This document shows positions 1-7,618 of a stretch of 64,000 nucleotides of DNA, one piece after another. A model generated the notes under the pieces. The model worked only from the letters and a program-made list of their open reading frames with translations, searched no databases and was not told the DNA's origin. The DNA comes from Sphaerisporangium album (GTDB taxonomy: Bacteria; Actinomycetota; Actinomycetes; Streptosporangiales; Streptosporangiaceae), in assembly GCF_003323745.1 (NCBI RefSeq), contig NZ_QOIL01000008.1, positions 248,001-312,000 on the forward strand, read 5' to 3'. The position numbers were made by a program, and so were the translations under genes. Each line of letters begins with the position of its first letter. Position 1 is the stretch's first letter.

Positions 1-571
1 GGCCGTCGTCGGCGTGGGCGATCGAGGGCTGGCCAATGTCCGGGCCGTCGACCGTGAGCAGAGCGTCGGTCGCCGAGCGCATGGCCATGGTGAGCGCGTG
101 CTCGGCCTCGGCCAGGCTCGGGACGTCGGGCGGGATGGCGGAGGCGTCCATGGCCGTCCAGCGGATCCCGGAGTAGGACGAGCCGCGGCGGTCGATGGAC
201 GGGATCAGGCCGAGGCAGCGTCCGGAGAGCACGGCCGTGACCGCCTCACCGGCGTCGACGGCGGCCATGGTGAAGGGGGGAGGCCCGGTCAGACCGAGCG
301 GGTCGCCCGCGGAGGGGAGCGAAAGGCGCAGACCGGTCAGGCCGTCGACACGTTGCTCGGCGAGGAAGACGCGCAGGGGGGTCTCGTCCCCGTCGGCGGC
401 GACGACGTGGGGACCCGCGGCGCGCTCCAGCCGGTCCACGGCTTCATCAAGACCGACATGTCCGGCAAGCCAAGCGTTGCCCCATGCGACCAAGGTGGCG
501 GAGATCGGTGAATCGGGGTGCACCGATCCACGATATGCGTTGATGCTGCAATAGGTTTGGTCCGGAGACAT
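1..571 (-). CDS. hypothetical protein, 3' end outside the window
   Basis: An open frame runs leftward off the window edge from an ATG at 571, giving about 190 residues with no stop. The protein starts MSPDQTYCSINAYRGSVHP and contains VAWGNAWLAG near residue 30. I recognise no family and see no membrane segment or signal peptide. Reading begins upstream of an in-frame GTG at 523; the ATG is preferred because the residues between them (CSINAYRGS) look protein-like. There is no strong ribosome binding site. The gene is divergent from the ABC ATPase that begins at 658, so the 86 bp between them should hold both promoters. That the frame is coding is fairly clear from its codon use; its function is unknown. 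Confidence 0.6.
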   Translation of the reverse strand, partial: MSPDQTYCSINAYRGSVHPDSPISATLVAWGNAWLAGHVGLDEAVDRLERAAGPHVVAADGDETPLRVFLAEQRVDGLTGLRLSLPSAGDPLGLTGPPPFTMAAVDAGEAVTAVLSGRCLGLIPSIDRRGSSYSGIRWTAMDASAIPPDVPSLAEAEHALTMAMRSATDALLTVDGPDIGQPSIAHADDG

Positions 572-657
572 CGGGCGGGGGCTACTCGCCCGGTGAAGCC
601 GGGTCGTCCCGGGGTTGCCCGGACCGGCCCGGATCAGATGTCAGGGAGGTATTGGCG

Positions 658-1452
658 ATGGGTGGTCAGGTGCTTCGGCTCCAGGACGTCGCCGTCCGCA
701 GAGATGGCGCGGCCCTGTTGCGGGGCATCGACTGGACCGTCGAGGAGGACGAGCGCTGGGTCGTCATCGGCCCCAACGGAGCGGGCAAGACGACGCTGCT
801 CCAGGTGGCGGCGGCGCTCCTGTACCCCAGCGAAGGCTCGGTCGAGATCCTCGGCGAGCGGCTCGGCCAGACGGACGTCTTCGACCTGCGGCCCCGCATC
901 GGCCTCGCCAGCGCGGCGATCGCCGAGAAGGTTCCCGCCGAGGAGAAGGTCATCGACCTCGTCCTCACCGCCTCGTACGCGATCCTCGGCCGGTGGAACG
1001 AGGAGTACGACTCGGGGGACGTGACCCGCGCGGTCGAGCTCATCGACCAGCTCGGGTGCGCTCATCTGATCCGGCGGAAGTTCGGCACGCTGTCGGAGGG
1101 CGAGCGCAAGCGCGTCCAGATCGCGCGCGCCCTGATGCCCGATCCCGAGCTGCTGCTCCTCGACGAGCCGGCCGCCGGGCTCGACCTCGGCGGGCGCGAA
1201 GACCTCGTACGCCGCCTGTCCGCGCTCGCGTACGACGCCACGGCCCCCACGATGGTGCTGGTCACGCACCACGTCGAGGAGGTGCCGAGCGGCTTCACGC
1301 ACGTGCTGCTGCTGCGCCACGGCTCCGTGGTGGCCCAGGGTCCGATCGAATACGTCATGACCGCCGACAACCTCAGCCGCACCTTCGGCGTCCCCCTAAG
1401 TCTGGAGAGAAGCTCCGAGGGCCGCTGGTACGCCCGAGCCCTCCCGGGCTGA
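658..1452 (+). CDS. ABC transporter ATP-binding protein (orphan)
   Basis: A 264-residue nucleotide-binding protein that would power a transporter or act as a soluble ABC protein. Walker A (GPNGAGKTT) lies near residue 40, the signature LSEGERKRVQIARAL near 145, Walker B (LLLLDEP) near 165 and the H-loop histidine in VTHH near 205. The signature has E where GGQ-type transporters have G-Q. The start is the ATG at 658, 8 nt after AGGGAGG; a TTG at 652 sits too close to that site. No permease gene lies next to it, so its partner is unknown. The SPFH gene follows 40 bp downstream and may share the transcript. The short form resembles the YlmA/ModF-like group of stand-alone ATPases, but that is inference. 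Confidence 0.88.
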   Translation: MGGQVLRLQDVAVRRDGAALLRGIDWTVEEDERWVVIGPNGAGKTTLLQVAAALLYPSEGSVEILGERLGQTDVFDLRPRIGLASAAIAEKVPAEEKVIDLVLTASYAILGRWNEEYDSGDVTRAVELIDQLGCAHLIRRKFGTLSEGERKRVQIARALMPDPELLLLDEPAAGLDLGGREDLVRRLSALAYDATAPTMVLVTHHVEEVPSGFTHVLLLRHGSVVAQGPIEYVMTADNLSRTFGVPLSLERSSEGRWYARALPG

Positions 1453-1492
1453 TCCACGCGAACGAAGAAAAGCGCCCGAACAAGGGAGCGTC

Positions 1493-2428
1493 ATGACCCA
1501 GCTCGTCGTCGCCATGGTCGTGGTGGCCGTCGCCGGTTTCGCGTTATATCGGACCATCCGCATCGTCCCGCAGGCGCAGGCGTACATCGTCGAGCGGCTC
1601 GGGCGCTACCACCGCACGCTGACCCCCGGCCTGAACATCGTCGTGCCGTTCGTCGACATGGTGAAGACGACGGTAGACCTGCGCGAGCAGGTCGTCTCCT
1701 TCCCGCCGCAGCCGGTGATCACCTCGGACAACCTGGTGGTGTCGATCGACACGGTGATCTACTTCCAGGTGACCGACGCCAAGGCCGCGACGTACGAGAT
1801 CGCGAACTTCCTGACCGGCGTCGAGCAGCTCACCGTCACCACGCTCCGCAACGTCGTCGGCGGCATGGACCTGGAGCGCGCGCTGACCTCCCGCGAGGAG
1901 ATCAACTCCGAGCTGCGCGGCGTGCTGGACGAGGCCACCGGCAAGTGGGGCATCCGGGTCAACCGGGTCGAGTTGAAGGCGATCGACCCGCCGGCCTCGA
2001 TCCAGGACTCGATGGAGAAGCAGATGCGCGCCGACCGCGACAAGCGCGCGTCCATCCTGTCGGCGGAGGGCCAGAAGCAGTCGGCGATCCTGACCGCCGA
2101 GGGCGAGCGCCAGGCCGCCGTCCTGAAGGCCAGGGGCGAGGCGGAGGCCGCGGTGCTGCGCGCCCAGGCGGACGCCGAGGCCCAGGCCATGCGGGCCAAG
2201 GGCCAGGCCGACGCCATCGCCATGGTGTTCCGCGCCATCCACGAGGGCAACCCCGACCAGAACCTCCTCGCCTACCAGTACCTGCAGACGCTTCCGGAGA
2301 TCGCCAAGGGCGACGCGAACAAGGTGTGGATCGTCCCCTCAGAGATGGGCAAGGCCCTGGAGGGCCTGGGCGGCCTGTTCGCCCGTCCGCAGGAGACCCG
2401 CCCCCAGGACGGCCCCCCGGCCCGCTGA
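1493..2428 (+). CDS. SPFH/band 7 (stomatin-like) membrane protein
   Basis: A 311-residue protein with one N-terminal membrane helix (about residues 4-20), a band 7/SPFH domain (about 25-180, containing VERLGRYHRTLTPGLN) and an Ala/Glu-rich coiled coil (about 185-250). Proteins of this family (QmcA, stomatin, HflK/C relatives) form oligomeric membrane rings that organise proteases or membrane microdomains. It starts at ATG 1493 behind AAGGGAG. Stomatin-like proteins often sit beside an NfeD partner, but none is visible here. Codon 18 (1544-1546) is TTA, a rare codon in this kind of genome. The upstream ATPase gene ends 40 bp before, which suggests co-transcription. Confidence 0.92.
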   Translation: MTQLVVAMVVVAVAGFALYRTIRIVPQAQAYIVERLGRYHRTLTPGLNIVVPFVDMVKTTVDLREQVVSFPPQPVITSDNLVVSIDTVIYFQVTDAKAATYEIANFLTGVEQLTVTTLRNVVGGMDLERALTSREEINSELRGVLDEATGKWGIRVNRVELKAIDPPASIQDSMEKQMRADRDKRASILSAEGQKQSAILTAEGERQAAVLKARGEAEAAVLRAQADAEAQAMRAKGQADAIAMVFRAIHEGNPDQNLLAYQYLQTLPEIAKGDANKVWIVPSEMGKALEGLGGLFARPQETRPQDGPPAR

Positions 2429-2554
2429 TCCGCGCGTCCCCCCGCCCCCCGTAGCCTGGGCTCTTGTTGCCGGCCGAGGTCGCGGGGCACCCTCGCGCGT
2501 GCTCGGCGCAGATGGCCGCCTACCATCGGGCGAAGTCGTACGAAAGGTGGGGCT

Positions 2555-3310
2555 TTGACACCGTGGGAGGTGGTCGCGATCCTCGCGGCCGGGCTCGCGG
2601 CGGGAGCGATCAACGCGGTCGTGGGCTCGGGATCGTTGATCACGTTTCCGACGATGCTCGCGCTCGGATACCCGCCGATCGTCGCGAACGTGTCCAACAC
2701 CGTCGGCCTGGTGGCGGGTGGGGTGACCGGCGTGCTCGGCTACCGCGAGGAGCTGAAGGGCCAGCGGGAGCGGCTGCTGAAGCTCGGCGCGGGCTCGCTG
2801 CTCGGCTCCGTGGTGGGCGGCCTCCTGCTTCTGTCCCTGCCGGCCAAGGCGTTCCAGGTGATCGTCCCGGTCCTGATCGCGCTCGCCTGCGTGATGGTGG
2901 TGTTGCAGCCCCGGGTGCAGGCGTGGCTGTCCGCCCGCCAGGACGAACCGCACCCGCACGGCGGGCCGTGGCTGTGGCTCGGGGTGTTCGCGGCGGGGGT
3001 CTACGGCGGCTACTTCGGCGCGGCGCAGGGGGTGATCCTGATCGGCCTGCTCGGCATCTTCCTGGACGACCACCTCCAGCGGGTGAACGCCGCCAAGAAC
3101 CTGCTGTCCCTGGTGGTCAACCTCACGGCGGCCGTGCTGTTCCTGATCGTCGCCGAGGTGGACCTGTGGGCGGCGCTGCTGGTCGCCCTGGGCTCGCTGG
3201 TCGGCGGATTCGTCGGGGCGCGGGTGGGGCGCCGGCTGCCGCCGCGGGTGCTGAGGGCCGTGATCGTGTGCGTCGGCATCGTCGCGATTGTCAAACTGGT
3301 GTACGGATAG
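2555..3310 (+). CDS. TSUP/TauE-SafE family sulfite-type exporter
   Basis: A 251-residue integral membrane protein with seven or eight hydrophobic helices in two repeats. Each repeat starts with a glycine-rich segment (AGAINAVVGSGS near residue 18 and the AAGVYGGYFGAAQG region near 150), typical of the TSUP (DUF81, TauE/SafE) family that exports sulfite, sulfoacetate or similar anions. The start is TTG at 2555, placed behind the purine-rich AAAGGTGGGG; no ATG gives a full first helix. The actual substrate cannot be read from sequence, and no sulfur gene is adjacent. Confidence 0.9.
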   Translation: MTPWEVVAILAAGLAAGAINAVVGSGSLITFPTMLALGYPPIVANVSNTVGLVAGGVTGVLGYREELKGQRERLLKLGAGSLLGSVVGGLLLLSLPAKAFQVIVPVLIALACVMVVLQPRVQAWLSARQDEPHPHGGPWLWLGVFAAGVYGGYFGAAQGVILIGLLGIFLDDHLQRVNAAKNLLSLVVNLTAAVLFLIVAEVDLWAALLVALGSLVGGFVGARVGRRLPPRVLRAVIVCVGIVAIVKLVYG

Positions 3311-3340
3311 CCCCACGGGCAAGTGGGTATTTACCCGGAT

Positions 3341-3580
3341 ATGAAGGGTGACCGGGTCGAGATCGTCATAGACGCGGGTGGTACGCCCCGCACGTACGAG
3401 GTCGTGGCGACGAAGGCCGGCCGCCGCGTCGACGTCGCGACCCGCCGGGGCCTCGTCGAGGTCAGCGAGGTCACCAGGAGCGGCACGCCCGTGCGCACGG
3501 CACGCTTCATGGCGAGCCGCATCCTGGCCCTCGTGGAGCACCCCGCCTCCGACCGGAGCGAGCTGGACGACGAGGAGTGA
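3341..3580 (+). CDS. small conserved-type hypothetical protein
   Basis: A 79-residue soluble protein beginning MKGDRVEIVIDAGG and rich in beta-forming residues up to residue 55, ending in an acidic tail (SELDDEE). I do not recognise a family. An ATG at 3341 is chosen; a GTG at 3323 in the same frame would add six residues, and neither has a clear ribosome binding site. It follows the TSUP gene by 30 bp on the same strand, so it may be the last gene of that transcript, and it converges on the Rieske gene. Confidence 0.6.
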   Translation: MKGDRVEIVIDAGGTPRTYEVVATKAGRRVDVATRRGLVEVSEVTRSGTPVRTARFMASRILALVEHPASDRSELDDEE

Positions 3581-3631
3581 CCGGGACCTCGCGGTGACGT
3601 CCAGAACGGGCGGACCCCTCGCGGACGGACC

Positions 3632-4576
3632 TCAGAACGGCCGCGGGCGGACCTGGACGAGCCCGTCCCCGCGCACGTTGACCTCGAAAGACGGCTGCGG
3701 GGAGGTCGCCGGCCCGTGGACGACCGCGCCGTCCTCCAGCCGGAAGGTGCTGCCGTGCCACGGGCACACCACGCACGCCTCGTTGCCCTCCAGCTTGAGC
3801 CGCCCCTGGTGCAGCGGCCCCGCCAGGTGCGAGCACCGGTCGGCGAGGACCTTCACCGTGGAACCGTGCCGCAGCACGAAGAGCTGGATGTAGCCGAGCC
3901 GCCGCGGCACCGGGCGCCCGTCCGGCAGGTCCCACAGGCGGCACAGGTCGTGCCAGCCGAGGGGGACGAGGTGCGTCGTGGGCTCCGCGTGCGTCGGCCC
4001 GGCGGCCATCCGGTAGGCGAGATGCCCGCCGAGGTAGCCGCCGACGCTCGCCGCGCCGAACCCCGCGAACGCCAGCGCCTTGCCGGCGCGCTGCCTGCCC
4101 GCCAGCCGCAGCATCAGCGACCCCGAGTACAGGCCGAGCGCGGTCAGGTTGACCAGCGCGTGGACGAGCCCCACCCGCTGCTGTTCGAGGTGCAGGACCG
4201 ACCAGTCGGTGATCCCGGCCGCCGCGGTGGGGATGGCCCCGGCGATGCCGGTGGCGAGCACGGCCTGCGAGGCGCGGGGGTCGGCGTCGATGGCGTCCAG
4301 GACCGCCGTCGCCGTCCAGCAGCCCAGGCTGACGGTCGCGAGCGGGGGGTGCAGGGGATGACCGGTGGGAACGCCGTGGAGCAGGTCTCTCACCTGGCTC
4401 CCCAGGGGAAGCCGTTTGCGTACGGTTCTCGCCAGCCGCACGATCACCTGGTCGCCCGCCTTGACGTGCTCCAGGCGCTCGGTGATCTTCACCGGCAACG
4501 ATAGTGGCCCGAGTCCCAAAGTTTCCCGGATCGTGCGGCGGCGTCGCGAGTTGATGGACTTCGAAGTTTCCTCCAC
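3632..4576 (-). CDS. DUF2231 membrane domain plus Rieske [2Fe-2S] protein
   Basis: A 314-residue fusion. The first 60 residues are basic and soluble; about residues 65-200 hold four hydrophobic segments of DUF2231 type (HGVPTGHPLHPPLATV marks its start); the C-terminal 100 residues form a Rieske domain. Its cluster ligands are visible as CSH (CSHLAGPLHQG) and CPWH (VCPWHGSTF), the C-x-H ... C-x2-H pattern. It should be a membrane-anchored electron-transfer protein with the cluster in the C-terminal domain. GTG at 4576 is chosen behind GAGAGGGGG; a TTG at 4612 would add 12 residues. Its redox partner is not evident from the neighbours. Confidence 0.85.
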   Translation of the reverse strand: MEETSKSINSRRRRTIRETLGLGPLSLPVKITERLEHVKAGDQVIVRLARTVRKRLPLGSQVRDLLHGVPTGHPLHPPLATVSLGCWTATAVLDAIDADPRASQAVLATGIAGAIPTAAAGITDWSVLHLEQQRVGLVHALVNLTALGLYSGSLMLRLAGRQRAGKALAFAGFGAASVGGYLGGHLAYRMAAGPTHAEPTTHLVPLGWHDLCRLWDLPDGRPVPRRLGYIQLFVLRHGSTVKVLADRCSHLAGPLHQGRLKLEGNEACVVCPWHGSTFRLEDGAVVHGPATSPQPSFEVNVRGDGLVQVRPRPF

Positions 4577-4639
4577 TTTCGCCCCCTCTCGCCCTTGGGG
4601 ACGTACCCCCAAGAGCCGGAGGGAACACCGCGAAGGCTG

Positions 4640-5251
4640 CTACGCGCGGCCGCGAGCCAGGTGGCCACGGGCCGCCGAAAGCTCCACGATCTCCGTCGCG
4701 TAGTCGCCCAGCGCCGGCGATCCCTCCCGGATGATCTCGACTTTCTCCATGACCTGTTCGATCGTGACCCCGTGACGCGCCCAGCTTCCGCCCTCGTTGT
4801 GGTGGTTGGCCAGCATCGGCGCGAGCCGGTCGAGGGCCTTGGCGAACCTCGCCTCGGGCGTGACGCGCTCCTCGAACTCGTCCCACAGAGCGCGCAGCGT
4901 GACCGTCTGGTCCGCGGGGAGCAGGCCGAAGATGCGGTCCGCCGCGGCGCGCTCGGCCTTCTCCTGCACCTCCGCCGCCGTCACGTCGTAGACGAACGTG
5001 TCGCCGGCGTCGATCTCGACGATGTCGTGCACGAGCAGCATGGCCGTGACGCGGTCGAGGTCGGTGCCCGGGGGAGCGTGCTCGGCGAGGACCATGGCCA
5101 GCATCCCCAGGTACCAGGAGTGCTCGGCGTCGTTCTCCCTGCGGGAGCCGTCCATCAGCGTGTTACGGCGGAGCACACGCTTCAATTTGTCGATTTCCAC
5201 GGCGAAACCGACCTGGGCCAGCAGACGTTCCTTATCGGGCACGGTGGTCAC
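4640..5251 (-). CDS. HD domain hydrolase (YfbR/HDDC2-like)
   Basis: A 203-residue HD-superfamily phosphohydrolase. The metal motif is visible as the histidine in NDAEHSWYLG (about residue 44), HD in LLVHDIVEID (about 75) and a later Asp in the DRLAPMLANHH region. Relatives such as YfbR and HDDC2 remove phosphate from deoxynucleoside monophosphates; the substrate here is inferred only from family. The GTG start at 5251 has no ribosome binding site but has a -10 box 7 nt upstream, so the mRNA is probably leaderless. Confidence 0.85.
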   Translation of the reverse strand: MTTVPDKERLLAQVGFAVEIDKLKRVLRRNTLMDGSRRENDAEHSWYLGMLAMVLAEHAPPGTDLDRVTAMLLVHDIVEIDAGDTFVYDVTAAEVQEKAERAAADRIFGLLPADQTVTLRALWDEFEERVTPEARFAKALDRLAPMLANHHNEGGSWARHGVTIEQVMEKVEIIREGSPALGDYATEIVELSAARGHLARGRA

Positions 5252-5258
5252 GCGCCAC

Positions 5259-5264
5259 AGCCTA
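5259..5264 (-). promoter_or_regulatory. -10 element of a leaderless promoter (HD hydrolase)
   Basis: On the minus strand TAGGCT ends 7 nt before the GTG start at 5251. This spacing places the transcription start on or next to the start codon. No convincing -35 box was found. Confidence 0.5.
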
Positions 5265-5323
5265 TTACCGCCAAGCGCCTGAAACCGCCCAGCCTCGCCG
5301 TTCTCGGGGCTCCCAGGGGACTC

Positions 5324-7501
5324 TCAGGCGGGCGTGAGCGTGACCGGGACGCCGTTGAACACCGCGTTCCCGGACAGGGGGTCGACGATCGACTCGTCGG
5401 TCAGCGTGTTGGCGTTCACCCCGGCGTTCACGGCCGCGACGAGCTGCGCCGTGCCCGCGTGGCCCCAGCCGTGGGGCAGGCTGACCACGCCGCGCATGAT
5501 CGCGTCGGTCGGCTCCAGCCGGACGGTCAGCTCGCCGGTCGCCGAGCGGACCACCGCCTCGTCCTGCAGCCCGAGCTCGGCGGCGTCCCGGGGGTTGATC
5601 TGCAGCGTACAGCGGTTCGTGCCGCCGACCAGCGGGGCCACGTTGTGCATCCAGCTGTTGTTCGAGCGCAGGTGCCGCCGTCCGATGAGCACGAACCCCT
5701 CGGCGCGCCTCCCGGCCCGCTCGCGCATGCGGGGGAGGTCGGCGACGATCGCCTCGGGGGCGAGCTCGACGGTCCCGGACGCCGTGCACAGCGCGTCCGG
5801 CAGGCGCGGCTCCAGCGGTCCGAGGTCGAGTCCGTGCGGGTTCGCCAGCAGCGTGGCCAGCGACAGGTTTCCGCCGCCGCCCCACTCGCCGTACGGGCCG
5901 AGCCGCAGCATCGCGTCCAGGCGCACCTCGGGCATGGTGGCGCCGTGCAGCATGGCGCGCAGCTCGGCGGGGTCGCGCCCCTCGACCGGTGACCCGGGCG
6001 TGCCCGTCGCCTTGCGAAGCACCTGGTCGAGGATCAGCTCGTCGAGCCCCGCCGGATCGGCGTCCGCGCCCTGCCCGGCGGCGATCATCGCCAGCCGCGC
6101 GAGGATCTCGGGCTCGGACGGGCGCCCGTCCGGCAGGGGCGTCACCGGAGGCGAGTACCGCGTGTAGTCGCGCACGGCGAAGCCGAGCAGCGCGAAGTCG
6201 TAGTGCCCCGCCTGCGCCACCCGGGGCGGCGGCAGGACGACGTGGGCGTGGCGGGTGGTCTCGTTGAGGTAGGGGTCGACGCTGACCATGAACTCCAGGT
6301 CGCCGAGCGCCGCGTCCAGCCGGGCGCCGTTCGGGGACGACAGCACGGGGTTGCCCGCGACCGTGATGAGCGCGCGGATCCGCCCCTCGCCGGGTGTCTC
6401 GATCTCGTCGGCGAGCGTCGCCACGGGCAGCTCGCCGTTGACCTCCGGCAGGCCGCGCACCCGGCTGTGCCAGCGGCCGGTCGTGTACGGCCGGGTGCGG
6501 CGCGGGCCCGCGGTCGCGGGGCGGGGGAACATCGCGCCGCCCGGCCGGTCCAGGTTGCCGGTGAGCACATTGAGGACGTCCACCAGCCACTGCGCGAGCG
6601 TCCCGAACTCGACCGTGCACGTCCCGAGGCGCCCGTACACGGCGGCCGCCGGCGCGGCGGCCAGCTCGCCCGCCAGCCGCCTGACCAACTCGGCGGGCAC
6701 GCCGCACGCCTCGGCGCACAGCTCGGGGGTGAACTCGGCGACCGCGGCCTCCAGCCGTTCCAGCCCGGTGACCGGGACGCGCACGTTCGTGAGCTTCTCC
6801 TCGATCAGCGTGCGCGCGATGCCCATCAGCAGGTACGCGTCGGCGCCCGGGCGGACGAACACGTGCTCGTCCGCCAGCGCCGCCGTCCGCGTGCGGCGCG
6901 GGTCGACGACGACCAGGCGCCCGCCACGCCGGCGCAGCGCCTTCAGCCGGCCAGGGAAGTCGGGGGCGGTGCACAGCGAGCCGTTGGACTCCAGGGGGTT
7001 GGCGCCCAGCATCAGCAGGTAGTCGGTGCGGTCGAGGTCGGGGACCGCGATCGTCAGCGGGTCGCCGAACATCAGGCCCGCCGCCACGTGCTTGGGCATC
7101 TGGTCGGCCGTGCTCGCCGAGTACACCTGCCGGGTGCCCAGCGAGCGGACGAGCGGGCCGCCGTACAGCGCCCCCGCCATGGTGTGGGCGTTGGGGTTGC
7201 CCAGGTAGATCGCGCGGCCGGGGCCCGGGACGGCGGACAGGCCGCGCTCGACCGTCTCGAACGCCTCCCTCCAGCCCACCTCGCGCCACTCGCCGTCCTC
7301 GCCGCGCACCATGGGCGCGGTCAGGCGGTCGGGGTCGTCGTCCAGGCGGCCGAGGCTCGCGCCCTTCGGGCAGATGTATCCCTTGCTGAACGGGTCGTCC
7401 CGGTCGCCGCGCACGCCCACCACCCGGTCGGCCTCGTCCAGCGTGAGCGTGAGACCGCAGACGGCCTCGCACAACGGGCAGGTTCGGTGAGCCGTACGCA
7501 C
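5324..7501 (-). CDS. molybdopterin-dependent oxidoreductase (bis-MGD type)
   Basis: A 725-residue enzyme of the formate dehydrogenase / nitrate reductase / DMSO reductase superfamily. An N-terminal [4Fe-4S] site is seen as C8, C11, C15 and C44 (CPLCEAVC ... YICPKG). The molybdopterin-binding core follows, and a C-terminal MopB-type dinucleotide-binding domain contains RRHLRSNNSWMHN and PHGWGH. At the place where formate dehydrogenases and Nap enzymes carry Cys or selenocysteine the sequence reads YSASTAD (about residues 127-133), which suggests a Ser ligand. The GTG at 7501 has a perfect AGGAGGT 7 nt upstream; in-frame codons further upstream are therefore rejected. No electron-transfer subunit, chaperone or Mo-cofactor gene is adjacent. 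The substrate is unknown. Confidence 0.9.
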   Translation of the reverse strand: MRTAHRTCPLCEAVCGLTLTLDEADRVVGVRGDRDDPFSKGYICPKGASLGRLDDDPDRLTAPMVRGEDGEWREVGWREAFETVERGLSAVPGPGRAIYLGNPNAHTMAGALYGGPLVRSLGTRQVYSASTADQMPKHVAAGLMFGDPLTIAVPDLDRTDYLLMLGANPLESNGSLCTAPDFPGRLKALRRRGGRLVVVDPRRTRTAALADEHVFVRPGADAYLLMGIARTLIEEKLTNVRVPVTGLERLEAAVAEFTPELCAEACGVPAELVRRLAGELAAAPAAAVYGRLGTCTVEFGTLAQWLVDVLNVLTGNLDRPGGAMFPRPATAGPRRTRPYTTGRWHSRVRGLPEVNGELPVATLADEIETPGEGRIRALITVAGNPVLSSPNGARLDAALGDLEFMVSVDPYLNETTRHAHVVLPPPRVAQAGHYDFALLGFAVRDYTRYSPPVTPLPDGRPSEPEILARLAMIAAGQGADADPAGLDELILDQVLRKATGTPGSPVEGRDPAELRAMLHGATMPEVRLDAMLRLGPYGEWGGGGNLSLATLLANPHGLDLGPLEPRLPDALCTASGTVELAPEAIVADLPRMRERAGRRAEGFVLIGRRHLRSNNSWMHNVAPLVGGTNRCTLQINPRDAAELGLQDEAVVRSATGELTVRLEPTDAIMRGVVSLPHGWGHAGTAQLVAAVNAGVNANTLTDESIVDPLSGNAVFNGVPVTLTPA

Positions 7502-7563
7502 GAGCCGGACCTCCTGGGTTCGGGGGCTGACTCCATCTTTACCGGTACGGACGGGGACAAGGA

Positions 7564-7598
7564 AGTGGCCCAGGCGGGCGAGCACCGCCCGGGCCACT
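7564..7598 (-). terminator. hairpin terminator after the catalase gene
   Basis: Arms 7564-7577 and 7585-7598 pair over 14 bp with one G-U pair around a 7-nt loop. It lies 20 bp past the catalase stop and upstream of the oxidoreductase start, so it should separate the two genes. There is no U-run, as is common in actinomycetes. Confidence 0.65.
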
Positions 7599-7618
7599 GC
7601 GAGGAGCCCGCGTCCGGG

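Noticed and set aside
7502-7597. N-terminal extension of the molybdenum enzyme up to 7597
   Set aside because: It would translate the catalase terminator hairpin, while a perfect AGGAGGT stands 7 nt before the GTG at 7501.
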